DNA of 23,866 nucleotides. Origin: Acetobacteraceae bacterium (GTDB taxonomy: Bacteria; Pseudomonadota; Alphaproteobacteria; Acetobacterales; Acetobacteraceae). The notes under the pieces were generated by a model. That model searched no databases. It was not told where the DNA came from and was given only the letters and a program-made list of their open reading frames with translations. Positions within the stretch are counted from its first letter, which is position 1; every line of letters starts with the position of its first letter. The stretch covers positions 1 through 23,866 of the forward strand of contig DAHUXX010000178.1 of assembly GCA_027306955.1 (NCBI GenBank), given 5' to 3'. Below are positions 14,367 through 22,755 of this stretch, piece after piece. The position numbers and the translations under genes are program-made.

Positions 14367-15708
14367 TGCGCGCGGAGGAGGCCGTCGCCGGGTTGTGGTC
14401 GCTCGCGGGCGGCGATCGAGTCGCACTCGGGCAGCTCGTGCTGACGGGTGCGGAACCGGCGCTGCCGTCCTCGTTTCGTCTTGGCACCGTAGCCCAGGCG
14501 GCGATCGCGGCTAGCGGGCTGGCGGTTGCGGAACTGCGTCATGCTGCCGGGTTCCCGCGCCAGGGCGTCAACGTCGACATGCGCCACGCGGCGATCGAGT
14601 TTCAGAGCGAGCGGCATCTGCGCGTCGATGGTGCCGGAGCGCCGCCAGGGGACCCGCTCATGGGGCTCTACCGCACGCGCGACGGTTATGTGCGCATCCA
14701 CACCAACTTCGCGCATCACCGCGAGCGCGTGCTCGCGCTGCTCGGCTGCGCACCAACACGCGAGGCGGTGGCGACGGCGCTCGCGGCGCGTGATGCCGTT
14801 GCCTTCGAGACCGAGGCGCACGCGGCGGGCGCGGTGGTCAGCGCGCTGCGCGATGCCGAGACATGGGCGGTGCATCCGCAGGCCCAGGCGCTGGCAACGC
14901 TGGCGGTGCTGACCATCGAGCGGATCGGCGACGCGCCGGCGCGGCCGCTGCCGCGCGGGGCTCGCCCCCTCGAGGGTATCACGGCGGTGGATCTCACACG
15001 CGTCATTGCGGGGCCGGTGGCGGGTCGCACGCTCGCGGCGCATGGCGCTGATGTGCGGCTGATCACCGCGCCCAGGCTGCGGCAGATCGATTCGTTGCTG
15101 CCCGACACCGCGCGCGGCAAGCGGGTGGTGAACGCGGATCTCGCGATGTCGGAGGGTCGCGAGAAGCTGGCGGCGCTGATCCGCGGGCGGATATCGTGAT
15201 CCAGGGGTTTCGCCCGGGCGCACTCGACAGGCTCGGGTTTTCGCCTGACGAGATCGCGCGGCTTCGGCCCGGCATCGTCTGTGTCTGGCTCTGCGCGTTT
15301 GGCCCTGCGGGACCGTGGGCCGGGCGTCGCGGCTTCGACTCGCTGGTGCAAACGGCGACGGGCTTCAACGCGGAGGAGGGCACGGCGGCCGGCAGTGGTC
15401 CAAAGGAACTGCCCTGCCAGGCGCTCGACCATGCGACCGGTCACCTCATGGCGTTCGCGGCAATGATGGCTCGGCTGCGACAGGCGCGAGAAGGTGGGTC
15501 GTGGCTGGTGCGAGCCTCGTTGGCACAGACGGGTCGTTGGATCGCGGGGTTCGGGCGGAAGAAGCGTTTCGAGGGCGCACAGTTCACCGCAGCGGAGATC
15601 GACGCCGTTTGCGAGACGCGGGCGACCCCGCGCGGGTCCGTGCGCGCTGTCTGCCACGCGGCGCGACTGGCGGATACGCCGGCCGCCTGGGTGCCGGCAG
15701 ACTACTGA
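14366..15708 (+). pseudogene. CaiB/BaiF-type (class III) CoA-transferase, split by a one-base frameshift
   Basis: Family enzymes move CoA between carboxylic acids. The first part (14366-15199, 277 residues) ends R-G-K-R-V-V-N-A-D-L-A-M-S-E-G then a premature TGA. The rest continues in another frame as I-Q-G-F-R-P-G-A-L-D-R-L-G-F to a stop at 15708. Adding one G to the GGG at 15185-15187 restores G-A-D-I-V-I-Q-G-F-R-P-G, exactly the family pattern, and gives one frame of about 447 residues. The likely catalytic aspartate (A-L-D-H-A-T-G, near 15427-15432) lies after the break, so the short product should be inactive. The region resembling the usual C-terminal domain (Y-R-T-R-D-G-Y-V-R-I) precedes the Rossmann-like part (L-E-G-I-T-A-V-D-L-T-R-V-I-A-G-P), a permuted order. 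A sequencing error in the G-run is possible. The 3' end overlaps the convergent hyfI-like gene by seven bases. Confidence 0.8.
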
Positions 15709-16223
15709 TTGGCTTCGATCAGGCTCAGCAAGCCGCGCAGGAGGCCGGTCGGGTCCGGCGGGCAGCCGGGGATGCGCAGATCAACCGGCAGCACTTTCTC
15801 CGCCGCGCCGACGCAGACGGGGCTGGCGGTGAAGAGCCCGCAGCCGACGGCGCAGTCGCCGGCCGCCACCACGAATTTCGGCGCCGGCATCGCACGCCAG
15901 GTGCGTTCCATCGCCTCGCGCATGTTGAGCGTCACCGGGCCGGTTACCAGCAGCACGTCGGCGTGCCGTGGCGAGGCGACGAAGCGCAGGCCGAAACGCT
16001 CGAGGTCGTAGAACGCGTTGCTGAGCGCGTTAATTTCGAGCTCGCAGCCGTTGCAGGAGCCGGCGTCGAGTTCGCGGATCGCGAGGCTGCGCCCGAGGCG
16101 CCGACGCGTGGCCGCCCCGAGTTCGCGGCCCAGCGCGCGCAGCGCCGCGGTGGCTTCCGCGTCCGCGAGCGGCGCAGGCTCGGTGAGGGGCGCGAGCAGA
16201 CCTTGCCAGAGAAGTTTTGACAT
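15702..16223 (-). CDS. Hydrogenase-4/complex I small Fe-S subunit (HyfI/NuoB-like)
   Basis: Electron-transfer subunit that carries one [4Fe-4S] cluster, equivalent to N2 of complex I, next to the large subunit. The 173-residue protein has the cysteines C57 and C60 in G-S-C-N-G-C-E-L-E-I, C124 in G-D-C-A-V-G-C and C154 in I-P-G-C-P-P-D-P, in the family order; C128 is an extra cysteine. The ATG at 16223 has AGGA about five bases upstream; the longer frame overlaps the hyfG-like gene. It is the last gene of the six-gene minus-strand operon, five bases after the large-subunit gene. The cluster ligands are intact although the large subunit has lost its nickel site, so electron transfer is probably retained. 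Confidence 0.88.
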   Translation of the reverse strand: MSKLLWQGLLAPLTEPAPLADAEATAALRALGRELGAATRRRLGRSLAIRELDAGSCNGCELEINALSNAFYDLERFGLRFVASPRHADVLLVTGPVTLNMREAMERTWRAMPAPKFVVAAGDCAVGCGLFTASPVCVGAAEKVLPVDLRIPGCPPDPTGLLRGLLSLIEANQ

Positions 16224-16228
16224 CGTTC

Positions 16229-17698
16229 CTATCCGTCGTGTCCGGAGTAGGCGCAGTTGAAGGACTTGTTGCAGAGCGGGAAGTCGGCGACGATGTTGTT
16301 TTCGATGGCCGCTTCCAGCAGCGGCCACTGGAACCATGAGGGATCCCGGAAATGGCAGGCGGCGACGCGCCCGTCCGGGCTGAGGCGCAGCCAGAGGAAG
16401 ACGTCGCCGCGGAAGCTCTCGACCAGAGCCACGCCCTCGCCTTCACGCGCAGGCAGCGGGATGGGCGGCTGCCATGGCGCGGCGCGAAGACGCTGCAGCA
16501 CCTGGGCGATCAGTGTCATGCTCTGCTCCAATTCGCGGATGCGCACCCAGACGCGGGCGTTGACGTCGCCTGCCTCCAGCACTGGCACGTCGAACGCGAG
16601 CTCGTCGTAACCGCCATAGGCGCCACAGCGCCGCGCGTCGAAATCCCGTCCCGCGGCACGGCCGATGAAGCCGCCGGCGGCAAACTGCCGCGCCCAGGCC
16701 GCGCGCACGATGCCGGTGCTGACGGTGCGATCCTGCAATGAGTTGGTCTCGTCGTAGGTCCTGACGAGCCGTGGCAATTGGTGGTGCAGGGTGGCCAGAA
16801 GGGCCTCGATCGCGGCCACGCCATCCGGCGCGATGTCGCGTGCGACGCCGCCGGGTATGATCGCGTCCATCATCAGCCGGTGGCCGAACGCCGCGCTGCT
16901 GGCCCGCAACACGCGCTCACGCAGCGCACCGAAATGAGCTAGGAGGATCGCGAAGGCGGCATCGTTACAGATCGCGCCGATATCACCGAGGTGGTTCGCG
17001 AGCCGCTCCAGTTCCGCCATCAGGATGCGCAGCCATTGCGCCCGCGCCGGCGCCGCGATTCCGGCACACTGCTCCGCGGCGAGCGCGAAGGCGAAGGCAT
17101 AGGCCACGGTGGCATCGCCGCTGACGCGCCCGGCGAGGCGTGCCGCGTGCGAGACGTCGGCGCCGCGCATCAGCCCCGCCGTGCCCTTGTGCGTGTAGCC
17201 GAGGCGCTGCTCCAGCCGCACCACGGTTTCGCCATGCGCGGTGAAGCGGAAATGCCCGGGTTCGATGATCCCGGCATGCACGGGGCCGACCGGGATCTGG
17301 TGCAGCCCCTCGCCCTCGACGGGAAGAAATTCGTAGCTTGTGCCTGTGCCGCCTGCCCAGCGGCCGTGATCCAGCCAGGGCCGCCCGTCTGGAATCCCGT
17401 CGGCGACGAGACCCGTGAGATCCTGGATCGCGCGCTCCAGGCGCAGCGCCGGGGGATGGTGTCGTCCGAGGGAGGGGAAGCGCCCCTGCGTTGCGTTGAC
17501 GGAAAGGATCGCCGTCGCCGTGCCCTCGCGCAGCGCCGCGTGCACCACGCTTTCCTCCGCCCATAGCGAGACGAGGTCCACTGTCCCCGCCGCCAAGAGG
17601 TCGCCGAGTTCCTCCCAGGTCGCTGCAACCACCGCGACGCGCGGCCAGCGCGCCGTGTGCGCCGCACCGGTGAGCGCCGTGAGCACGCCTTCTGTCAT
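16229..17698 (-). CDS. Large subunit of a hydrogenase-4-like complex, without Ni-binding cysteines (HyfG/NuoCD-like)
   Basis: The 489-residue protein joins a NuoC-like N-terminal part (about 1-130, with P-V-G-P-V-H-A-G at 136-143 after it) to a NuoD/NiFe-large-subunit-like part. Group 4 hydrogenases have a C-x2-C pair in the L1 motif (R-V-C-G-I-C) and another in L2 (D-P-C-x2-C). Here L1 reads R-V-S-G-D-A (191-196) and L2 reads D-P-S-W-F-Q-W (452-458), so all four nickel ligands are missing and the protein should not be a hydrogenase. The L1 context R-L-G-Y-T-H-K-G (165-172) and E-T-N-S-L-Q-D-R (317-324) is conserved. The C-terminus has an unusual C476-N-K-S-F-N-C482. The pattern fits Ehr-type complexes. 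ATG 17698 overlaps the hyfF-like stop (ATGA). Confidence 0.85.
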   Translation of the reverse strand: MTEGVLTALTGAAHTARWPRVAVVAATWEELGDLLAAGTVDLVSLWAEESVVHAALREGTATAILSVNATQGRFPSLGRHHPPALRLERAIQDLTGLVADGIPDGRPWLDHGRWAGGTGTSYEFLPVEGEGLHQIPVGPVHAGIIEPGHFRFTAHGETVVRLEQRLGYTHKGTAGLMRGADVSHAARLAGRVSGDATVAYAFAFALAAEQCAGIAAPARAQWLRILMAELERLANHLGDIGAICNDAAFAILLAHFGALRERVLRASSAAFGHRLMMDAIIPGGVARDIAPDGVAAIEALLATLHHQLPRLVRTYDETNSLQDRTVSTGIVRAAWARQFAAGGFIGRAAGRDFDARRCGAYGGYDELAFDVPVLEAGDVNARVWVRIRELEQSMTLIAQVLQRLRAAPWQPPIPLPAREGEGVALVESFRGDVFLWLRLSPDGRVAACHFRDPSWFQWPLLEAAIENNIVADFPLCNKSFNCAYSGHDG

Positions 17699-19143
17699 CC
17701 CAGCGACCGCGCCACGTTCTGGAACCACGTCACGATTGCCGGCGGCAGATAGATGCCGGCGATCAACACCAGTGCCAGGTGCATCACGATCGGCAGGTAG
17801 GTGGTGTGTACCGGCCGCACCTCTCCCTTGGGCGCGCCGAACACCACCTGCTGGAGCCGCAGGACCAGCGCGCCGAACGCGATCAGCAGGCCCAGCACCA
17901 GCGGCACCGCGAGCAGTGGCGCGCGCGCGAAGGTCGAGCTGATCACCAGGAACTCGCTCATGAACACGCCCATCGGCGGCATGCCCAGGATGGCGATAAC
18001 GCCGATGACAAGACCCCAGGCCAGGCCTGGATGGGTGACCGAAAGCCCACCCATTTCCTCCAGCTTCTGCGTACCCTTGGCCTGCGAGGTCTGGCCGACC
18101 GAGTAGAAGATCGCGGACTTGGTCAGACTGTGCATGGTCATGTGCAGCAGCCCCGCGAAATTCGCCAGCGGCCCGCCCATGCCGAAGGCAAAGGTGATGA
18201 TGCCCATGTGTTCGATCGAGGAGTAGGCGAACAGGCGTTTAATGTCGCGCCGCCGGTACAGCATGAAGGCCGCGAACACGACGGAGACGAGCCCCATCGT
18301 CACCAGCAGCGGTCCCGGAGCGATGGCGCCGGGATTGGCCGCCATCACCACCTTGAAGCGCAGCAAGGCGTAGAGTGCCACGTTCAGCAGCAGGCCGGAC
18401 AGCACCGCGGAGATTGGCGTCGGGCCCTCGGCATGCGCGTCCGGCAGCCAGGCGTGCAGCGGCACCAGGCCGACCTTGGTGCCGTAGCCCAGCAGCAGGA
18501 ACACGAAGGCAAGGTCGAGGAGCGCGGGGTCGAACGAGCGCGCGTGCGCCACGAGCTGCCGCCACGACATCGCAGGCAGGCCCTGGCCGACTGCCGCCTG
18601 GGCCGCGAGGTAGACGAGGATGGTGCCGAACAGCGCGAGCGCGATGCCGACGCTGGCGAGGATGAAATATTTCCACGCTGCCTCGATCGCCTCGTGCGTG
18701 CGGTAGAGCCCGACCATCATGACCGTGGACAGCGTCGCGAGCTCGATCGCCACCCACATCACCCCGATGTTCTGCGCGGCGAGTGCGAGGCTCATGCCGA
18801 ACAGCATCACCTGATAGATCGCGTGGTAAAAGCGCAGATAGAACGGCGTGAGCCGCCCAGTCTCGAGCTCGTGGCGGATATAGCCGGCGCTGAACACGCT
18901 CGCGGTGAAGCCGACGAAGCAGTTGAGCACCAGGAAGACGACGTTGAGGTCGTCCACGAACAGGTACGTGCCGGGCGGCGGCCGGTGGCCGATCAGCACC
19001 AGCGCGCACAGGAGCGCGGCGAAGGAGGCCGCCATGTTGATCCGCGCCGCGAGACGGTAGGAGGGCACGAGCGTCAGCACCGTGGCGGCGGCGACGGGGA
19101 TCAGCAGCACACCCGCGAGCGCGTGATTGGCGAACGCGCTCAT
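17695..19143 (-). CDS. Proton-pumping antiporter-like membrane subunit (HyfF/NuoM-like)
   Basis: Membrane subunit of the Mrp-antiporter/complex I family, expected to move protons or sodium ions. The 482-residue protein is a chain of about 14 hydrophobic segments. Key residues of the transport path are present: E134 in V-A-I-E-L-A-T-L (the TM5 glutamate), K223 in G-Y-G-T-K-V-G-L-V-P-L-H-A-W-L-P-D-A-H (the TM7 lysine) and H230 in the same loop. Y-S-S-I-E-H-M-G-I and H-S-L-T-K-S-A-I-F follow as in HyfF. The ATG at 19143 overlaps the hyfE-like stop and its own stop overlaps hyfG-like (both ATGA). The intact residues suggest ion pumping even though the complex is not a hydrogenase. Confidence 0.88.
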   Translation of the reverse strand: MSAFANHALAGVLLIPVAAATVLTLVPSYRLAARINMAASFAALLCALVLIGHRPPPGTYLFVDDLNVVFLVLNCFVGFTASVFSAGYIRHELETGRLTPFYLRFYHAIYQVMLFGMSLALAAQNIGVMWVAIELATLSTVMMVGLYRTHEAIEAAWKYFILASVGIALALFGTILVYLAAQAAVGQGLPAMSWRQLVAHARSFDPALLDLAFVFLLLGYGTKVGLVPLHAWLPDAHAEGPTPISAVLSGLLLNVALYALLRFKVVMAANPGAIAPGPLLVTMGLVSVVFAAFMLYRRRDIKRLFAYSSIEHMGIITFAFGMGGPLANFAGLLHMTMHSLTKSAIFYSVGQTSQAKGTQKLEEMGGLSVTHPGLAWGLVIGVIAILGMPPMGVFMSEFLVISSTFARAPLLAVPLVLGLLIAFGALVLRLQQVVFGAPKGEVRPVHTTYLPIVMHLALVLIAGIYLPPAIVTWFQNVARSLG

Positions 19144-19802
19144 CGCCGGTCGCCGCGGAAACGGTCGAGTGCGGCGACATCCACGGTGTCGAAGCGCTCG
19201 CGGATGCGGAAGAGGAAGATGCCGATGACGATGAACGCGATGAGGATGGAGAAGGCGACGCTGATCTCGACCACCAGCGGCATCCCCCGTGCCCCCGTCG
19301 CCGCCAGGATCAGCCCGTTCTCGAGCGACATGAAGCCGACCACCTGGCTCACCGCGTTGCGCCGCGTGATCATCATGAGGAGACCGAGCAGCACCACCGA
19401 GAGTGCGAAGGCGAGGTCCTCGCGCGCCAGGGTGCCGGCGGCGGCGGTCACCGGCAGCATGACGGAGATGGACAGGGCCACCAGCGCGAGCCCCAGCACC
19501 ATGGTGATGCCGAGCCCCGCCACCGGCTCGACTTCACGGTGGATGCCCAGCCGCTGGATCAGCCGGTGCAGCGCGTACGGAATGATCATCGCCTTGAACA
19601 GCAGCGCGATCGCTGCGGTGATGTAGAGGTGCGGCGCGTCCTGGATCTGCGCCTGCCAGGCGACGGCAAGCGCCAGCGCCAGCGCATGCAGCGCGAACGT
19701 GTTGAGGAGGCTGTAGAGCCGGTCCTGGTAGAGCATCAGGAAGCTCACCAGTACCATGAGCCCCGCCAGAAGATGGGCGACGTCGAAATCGAGCCGGCTC
19801 AT
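19140..19802 (-). CDS. Membrane subunit of hydrogenase-4-like complex (HyfE, NuoK-related)
   Basis: Small hydrophobic subunit that couples the antiporter-like subunits to the rest of the complex. The 220-residue protein has about six to seven membrane segments, the middle ones holding F-K-A-M-I-I-P-Y-A-L-H-R (about 69-80). The C-terminal part contains the NuoK-like acidic residues in G-F-M-S-L-E-N-G (about 154-161) and V-V-E-I-S-V-A-F (about 173-180). Length agrees with HyfE of Escherichia coli (about 216). ATG 19802 overlaps the hyfC-like stop (ATGA). A longer upstream frame is a shadow of the hyfC-like gene. Confidence 0.86.
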   Translation of the reverse strand: MSRLDFDVAHLLAGLMVLVSFLMLYQDRLYSLLNTFALHALALALAVAWQAQIQDAPHLYITAAIALLFKAMIIPYALHRLIQRLGIHREVEPVAGLGITMVLGLALVALSISVMLPVTAAAGTLAREDLAFALSVVLLGLLMMITRRNAVSQVVGFMSLENGLILAATGARGMPLVVEISVAFSILIAFIVIGIFLFRIRERFDTVDVAALDRFRGDRR

Positions 19803-20758
19803 CACGACCCCCTGGCGACAAACAGCAGGAGAGTGGCGAGGAAGCCCAGCATCAGCGCGGCGCCGAGGAATTGGGGCACGCGGAAGACGCGCATCTTGGC
19901 GATCGCCGATTCGCTGATCGCGAGCAGTACGCCGCCGGCGGCCAGCTTCGCCGCGTAGAACAGCATTCCCCAGGCGTAGGCCGCGATCGGGGCGCCTTGT
20001 CGTGCCAGCCCGAAGGGCACGAACACGGTGCCGATGAGCGAGATGTAGAGCAGCAGCTTGAGCATCGTGGCGAGCTCGATCATCGCCAGGTGCCGGCCGG
20101 AATATTCGAGCACCATCGCCTCGTGCACCATGGTGAGCTCGAGATGCGTCGCCGGATTGTCCACTGGGATGCGCGCGTTCTCGGCAAGGGCGACCAGGAT
20201 CAGCGCCACCAGCACCAGCGCCAGCGACACCTGTACGCCGACGGCGGGAAGGCCCAGGGCTTGCGCGATGGTGGAAAGCTGTGTCGCGTGCGCGTGCAGG
20301 GCCAGGGTGAAGACGATCATCAGCATCGCCGGCTCGGCGACCGCGGCGATCATCACCTCGCGGCTGGCGCCGATGCCGCCGAAGCTGGTGCCGATGTCGA
20401 GCCCCGCGAGGCTGAGGAAGAAGCGCGCTGTTGCGAGCAGGCCCACGATCGCGATCAGGTCCGCGGCCCAGCTGAACGGCAGGAAGGTGGCGAAGGTCGG
20501 CACCAGCGCCGCCGCCACCCAGGTCGCGGCGAAGATCAGATAGGGCGCCACGCGGAACAGCCAGGAGGCGTTCTCGGCGATCACCGTCTCCTTGCGGATG
20601 AGGCGCAGCAGGTCGCGATAGGGTTGCAGCACGTCCGCACCGCGCCGGCGCTGCAGCCGCGCCTTTGCCTTGCGCACCAGCCCCGTCAGCAGCGGTGCGG
20701 CGACCAGCACCAGGCACATCTGCACGCCTTGCACGATGTAGGGCCCGATCATTGCCAT
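19802..20758 (-). CDS. Membrane subunit of hydrogenase-4-like complex (HyfC/HycD, NuoH-related)
   Basis: Membrane anchor that joins the soluble electron-transfer arm to the ion-pumping arm. The 318-residue protein has about eight hydrophobic segments, R-R-R-G-A-D-V-L-Q-P-Y-R-D-L-L-R-L (about 37-53), G-G-I-G-A-S-R-E-V-M-I-A (127-138), and the acidic loop E193-N-A-R-I-P-V-D-N-P with E207, E213 and E218, all typical of the NuoH family. ATG 20758 gives M-A-M-I-G-P. An ATG at 20752 (M-I-G-P) would give an ATGA overlap with the hyfB-like stop, like the other junctions in this operon, and may be the true start. No separate ribosome site is visible, which suggests translational coupling. Confidence 0.87.
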   Translation of the reverse strand: MAMIGPYIVQGVQMCLVLVAAPLLTGLVRKAKARLQRRRGADVLQPYRDLLRLIRKETVIAENASWLFRVAPYLIFAATWVAAALVPTFATFLPFSWAADLIAIVGLLATARFFLSLAGLDIGTSFGGIGASREVMIAAVAEPAMLMIVFTLALHAHATQLSTIAQALGLPAVGVQVSLALVLVALILVALAENARIPVDNPATHLELTMVHEAMVLEYSGRHLAMIELATMLKLLLYISLIGTVFVPFGLARQGAPIAAYAWGMLFYAAKLAAGGVLLAISESAIAKMRVFRVPQFLGAALMLGFLATLLLFVARGS

Positions 20759-22755
20759 AGCGCGAGCAGCACCAGCAGCAGCACGAGGGCCGCGAAGACG
20801 AGCGAGAGGTATTTGCGAATGGTGAGGAATTGGAGGCGGTTCAGCCGGGTCGCGATGCGCTCCACCACCAGGGCGAGGCGGCGGTAGAGCAGCTCCCAGA
20901 TCCTGTCACGGGAACGCAACGAGAAACGCGCAGGGCCGAGCCCGCCGGGCGGCGGCATCGCCACGGTTTCCGCGGTATCGAACGCCATGGCCCCGAACAC
21001 GTGCGATAGCGGTTGTGCGAAACTTGCAGGTGTGTACTGCGTCGTCGGTGAGGCGGTGGGGAAGCCGCAATCCCATGCCGGGGCGCGGCGCATCCGCCGT
21101 GCCGCGACGGTGCGCACCAGCAGCGCCGCGGAGGTTCCGGCCAGCACCATGAAGACCAGGACGATCAGCCCGTTATAGGAGCCGGCGCGCGCGGAGAGCG
21201 GGATCAGGCTGAGCCAGGCCTCGGTCGCCTGGCGCGGCAGGGTGGTGCCAAGGACGAGGCGCAGGAGAGGGCGCAGCGCGTCCACCGCGAGGCCGGGGAG
21301 CACGCCGAGGAGCAAGCAGGCCGCAGCGAGCAGTGCCATCGCCAGGCGCTGCCAAACATCCACCTCGTTCGCGCCGGCTGCTTGTGGCGAGCGCGGACGG
21401 CCGAGGAAGGCCATGCCGTAGGCGCGCACGAAGCAGGCCGCGGCCAGCGCCGCCGCGAGTGCCAGCATCGCGCCGGCCGCGGGAACCAGGAACTTGAGCA
21501 GCCAGGGCGCCAGCAGCGGGCTGGTCAATACGGTCTGAAACAGCAGCCACTCGGAGACGAAGCCGTTGAGCGGCGGCAGCGCCGAGATCGCCGCCGTGCC
21601 GATCAGGAACAGCACAGCCGTTGCGGGCATGCGGTGGATCAGCCCGCCGAGGCGGCCGAGATCGCGTTCGCCGGTGGCATCGAGCACGGACCCGGCGCCA
21701 AAGAACAGCAGGCTCTTGAACGTGGCGTGGTTGGCGACGTGCAGCAGGCTCGCGGTGAGCGCGAGTGCGGCCGCCGTCTCGAACCCGCCGGAACGAAACG
21801 CCATTGCGAGCCCGAGGCCGAGGAAGACGATGCCGATATTCTCAACCGTGCTGTACGCGAGCAGCCGCTTGAGGTCGTTCTCGACGATCGCGTAGAGCAG
21901 GCCAATGACTGCCGTCAGCGCGCCGACGACCAGCGGCGGCAGACTCCACCACCAGACGGGCGCGCCGAGCAGGTCGAAGGCGATCCTGATGAAGCCGTAG
22001 ATCGCGACCTTGGTCATGATCCCGCTCATCAGCCCCGAGACGTGGCTCGGCGCCGCGGGGTGGGCAAGCGGCAGCCAGGCGTGCAGCGGCACCAGCCCCG
22101 CCTTCGAGCCGGTGCCCACCAGGACCAGCAGCAGCACCAGCCAGGCAAGCGTGCGATGCGTGGCGGCCAGGCGGATCGATGTGAAATCGTAATGACCATG
22201 CGTCCCCGCGAGCAGCCCGAAGGCAAGCAGCAGCACCAGCGTGCCCATGCTCGCGACGACCAGGTACACGTGCCCTGCGAGCAGGTTGCCCGGCCGCTCG
22301 TGGTGCGCCATCACCAGCGCCCAGGACGTCACCGACATGGTCTCCCAGGCGAGCAGGAAGGTGAAGGCGTCGGCCGCCAGCACCACCAGCGCCATGGCGG
22401 CGATGAAGGGGGCATAGAATGGCAGCACGCGCCGCGGTTCTTCCTCGTGGCGGGCGTAGCCGATCGCATAGAGGCTGGCGACGAAGCCGCCGAACCCGAT
22501 CACCGTGAGAAAGAAGGCAGCGAGCGCGTCGAGGTGCAGATGCGCGCCGATCCAGGGGACACCGAGCGGCAGCACGACGTCTTCCACCCGTCCGGCGAGC
22601 AGCGCCGCGAGGGCGCTGGAGCCCAGTGCCGCACAGACCAGGGCGGTCAGCGGATAGATCGCGGCGGAAGCCAGGCGTCGCGGCAACGCCACGCCGGCGG
22701 GGCCAAGCAGGAGCAGGCTCGCGACGCAGCCGAGGAGGAAGGAAAGCAAGGTCAC
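20749..22755 (-). CDS. Large antiporter-like membrane subunit (HyfB, NuoL/M-related), probable GTG start
   Basis: First gene of the six-gene operon. With GTG at 22755 the protein has 668 residues and begins M-T-L-L-S-F-L-L-G, close to the 672 of Escherichia coli HyfB; GGGAG lies about 11 bases upstream. An ATG at 22854 would add 33 hydrophilic residues (M-D-V-P-T-P-A-G) and is less likely. E138 in L-A-W-E-T-M-S, K218 in G-S-K-A-G-L-V-P-L-H-A-W-L-P and H225 keep the ion path. The C-terminal hydrophilic part contains W-D-C-G-F-P-T-A-S-P-T-T-Q-Y-T and a late membrane helix. It overlaps the hyfC-like start. The organisation hyfB-C-E-F-G-I lacks the hyfA, hyfD and hyfH genes of the E. coli operon. 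Confidence 0.87.
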   Translation of the reverse strand: MTLLSFLLGCVASLLLLGPAGVALPRRLASAAIYPLTALVCAALGSSALAALLAGRVEDVVLPLGVPWIGAHLHLDALAAFFLTVIGFGGFVASLYAIGYARHEEEPRRVLPFYAPFIAAMALVVLAADAFTFLLAWETMSVTSWALVMAHHERPGNLLAGHVYLVVASMGTLVLLLAFGLLAGTHGHYDFTSIRLAATHRTLAWLVLLLVLVGTGSKAGLVPLHAWLPLAHPAAPSHVSGLMSGIMTKVAIYGFIRIAFDLLGAPVWWWSLPPLVVGALTAVIGLLYAIVENDLKRLLAYSTVENIGIVFLGLGLAMAFRSGGFETAAALALTASLLHVANHATFKSLLFFGAGSVLDATGERDLGRLGGLIHRMPATAVLFLIGTAAISALPPLNGFVSEWLLFQTVLTSPLLAPWLLKFLVPAAGAMLALAAALAAACFVRAYGMAFLGRPRSPQAAGANEVDVWQRLAMALLAAACLLLGVLPGLAVDALRPLLRLVLGTTLPRQATEAWLSLIPLSARAGSYNGLIVLVFMVLAGTSAALLVRTVAARRMRRAPAWDCGFPTASPTTQYTPASFAQPLSHVFGAMAFDTAETVAMPPPGGLGPARFSLRSRDRIWELLYRRLALVVERIATRLNRLQFLTIRKYLSLVFAALVLLLVLLALWQ

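Noticed and set aside
15180..15200. Programmed ribosomal frameshift in the CoA-transferase.
   Set aside because: The site is a plain GGG without a slippery heptamer, and such enzymes are normally made from a single frame; mutation or sequencing error explains it better.
17779..19626. Long plus-strand frame (615 codons) opposite the hyfF- and hyfE-like genes.
   Set aside because: It is highly charged, repetitive in H/Q/R/E, and antisense to membrane genes with clear motifs; a typical GC-rich shadow.
15702..22755. Functional [NiFe] hydrogenase-4 / formate hydrogenlyase.
   Set aside because: The large subunit lacks all four nickel-ligating cysteines, and no formate dehydrogenase or maturation genes are present in the window.
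15702..22755. Fragment of the housekeeping complex I (nuo) operon.
   Set aside because: Gene content and order follow hyfB-C-E-F-G-I; nuoA, nuoE, nuoF, nuoG, nuoI, nuoJ and nuoN are absent and the large subunit is a NuoC-NuoD fusion of the Hyf type.
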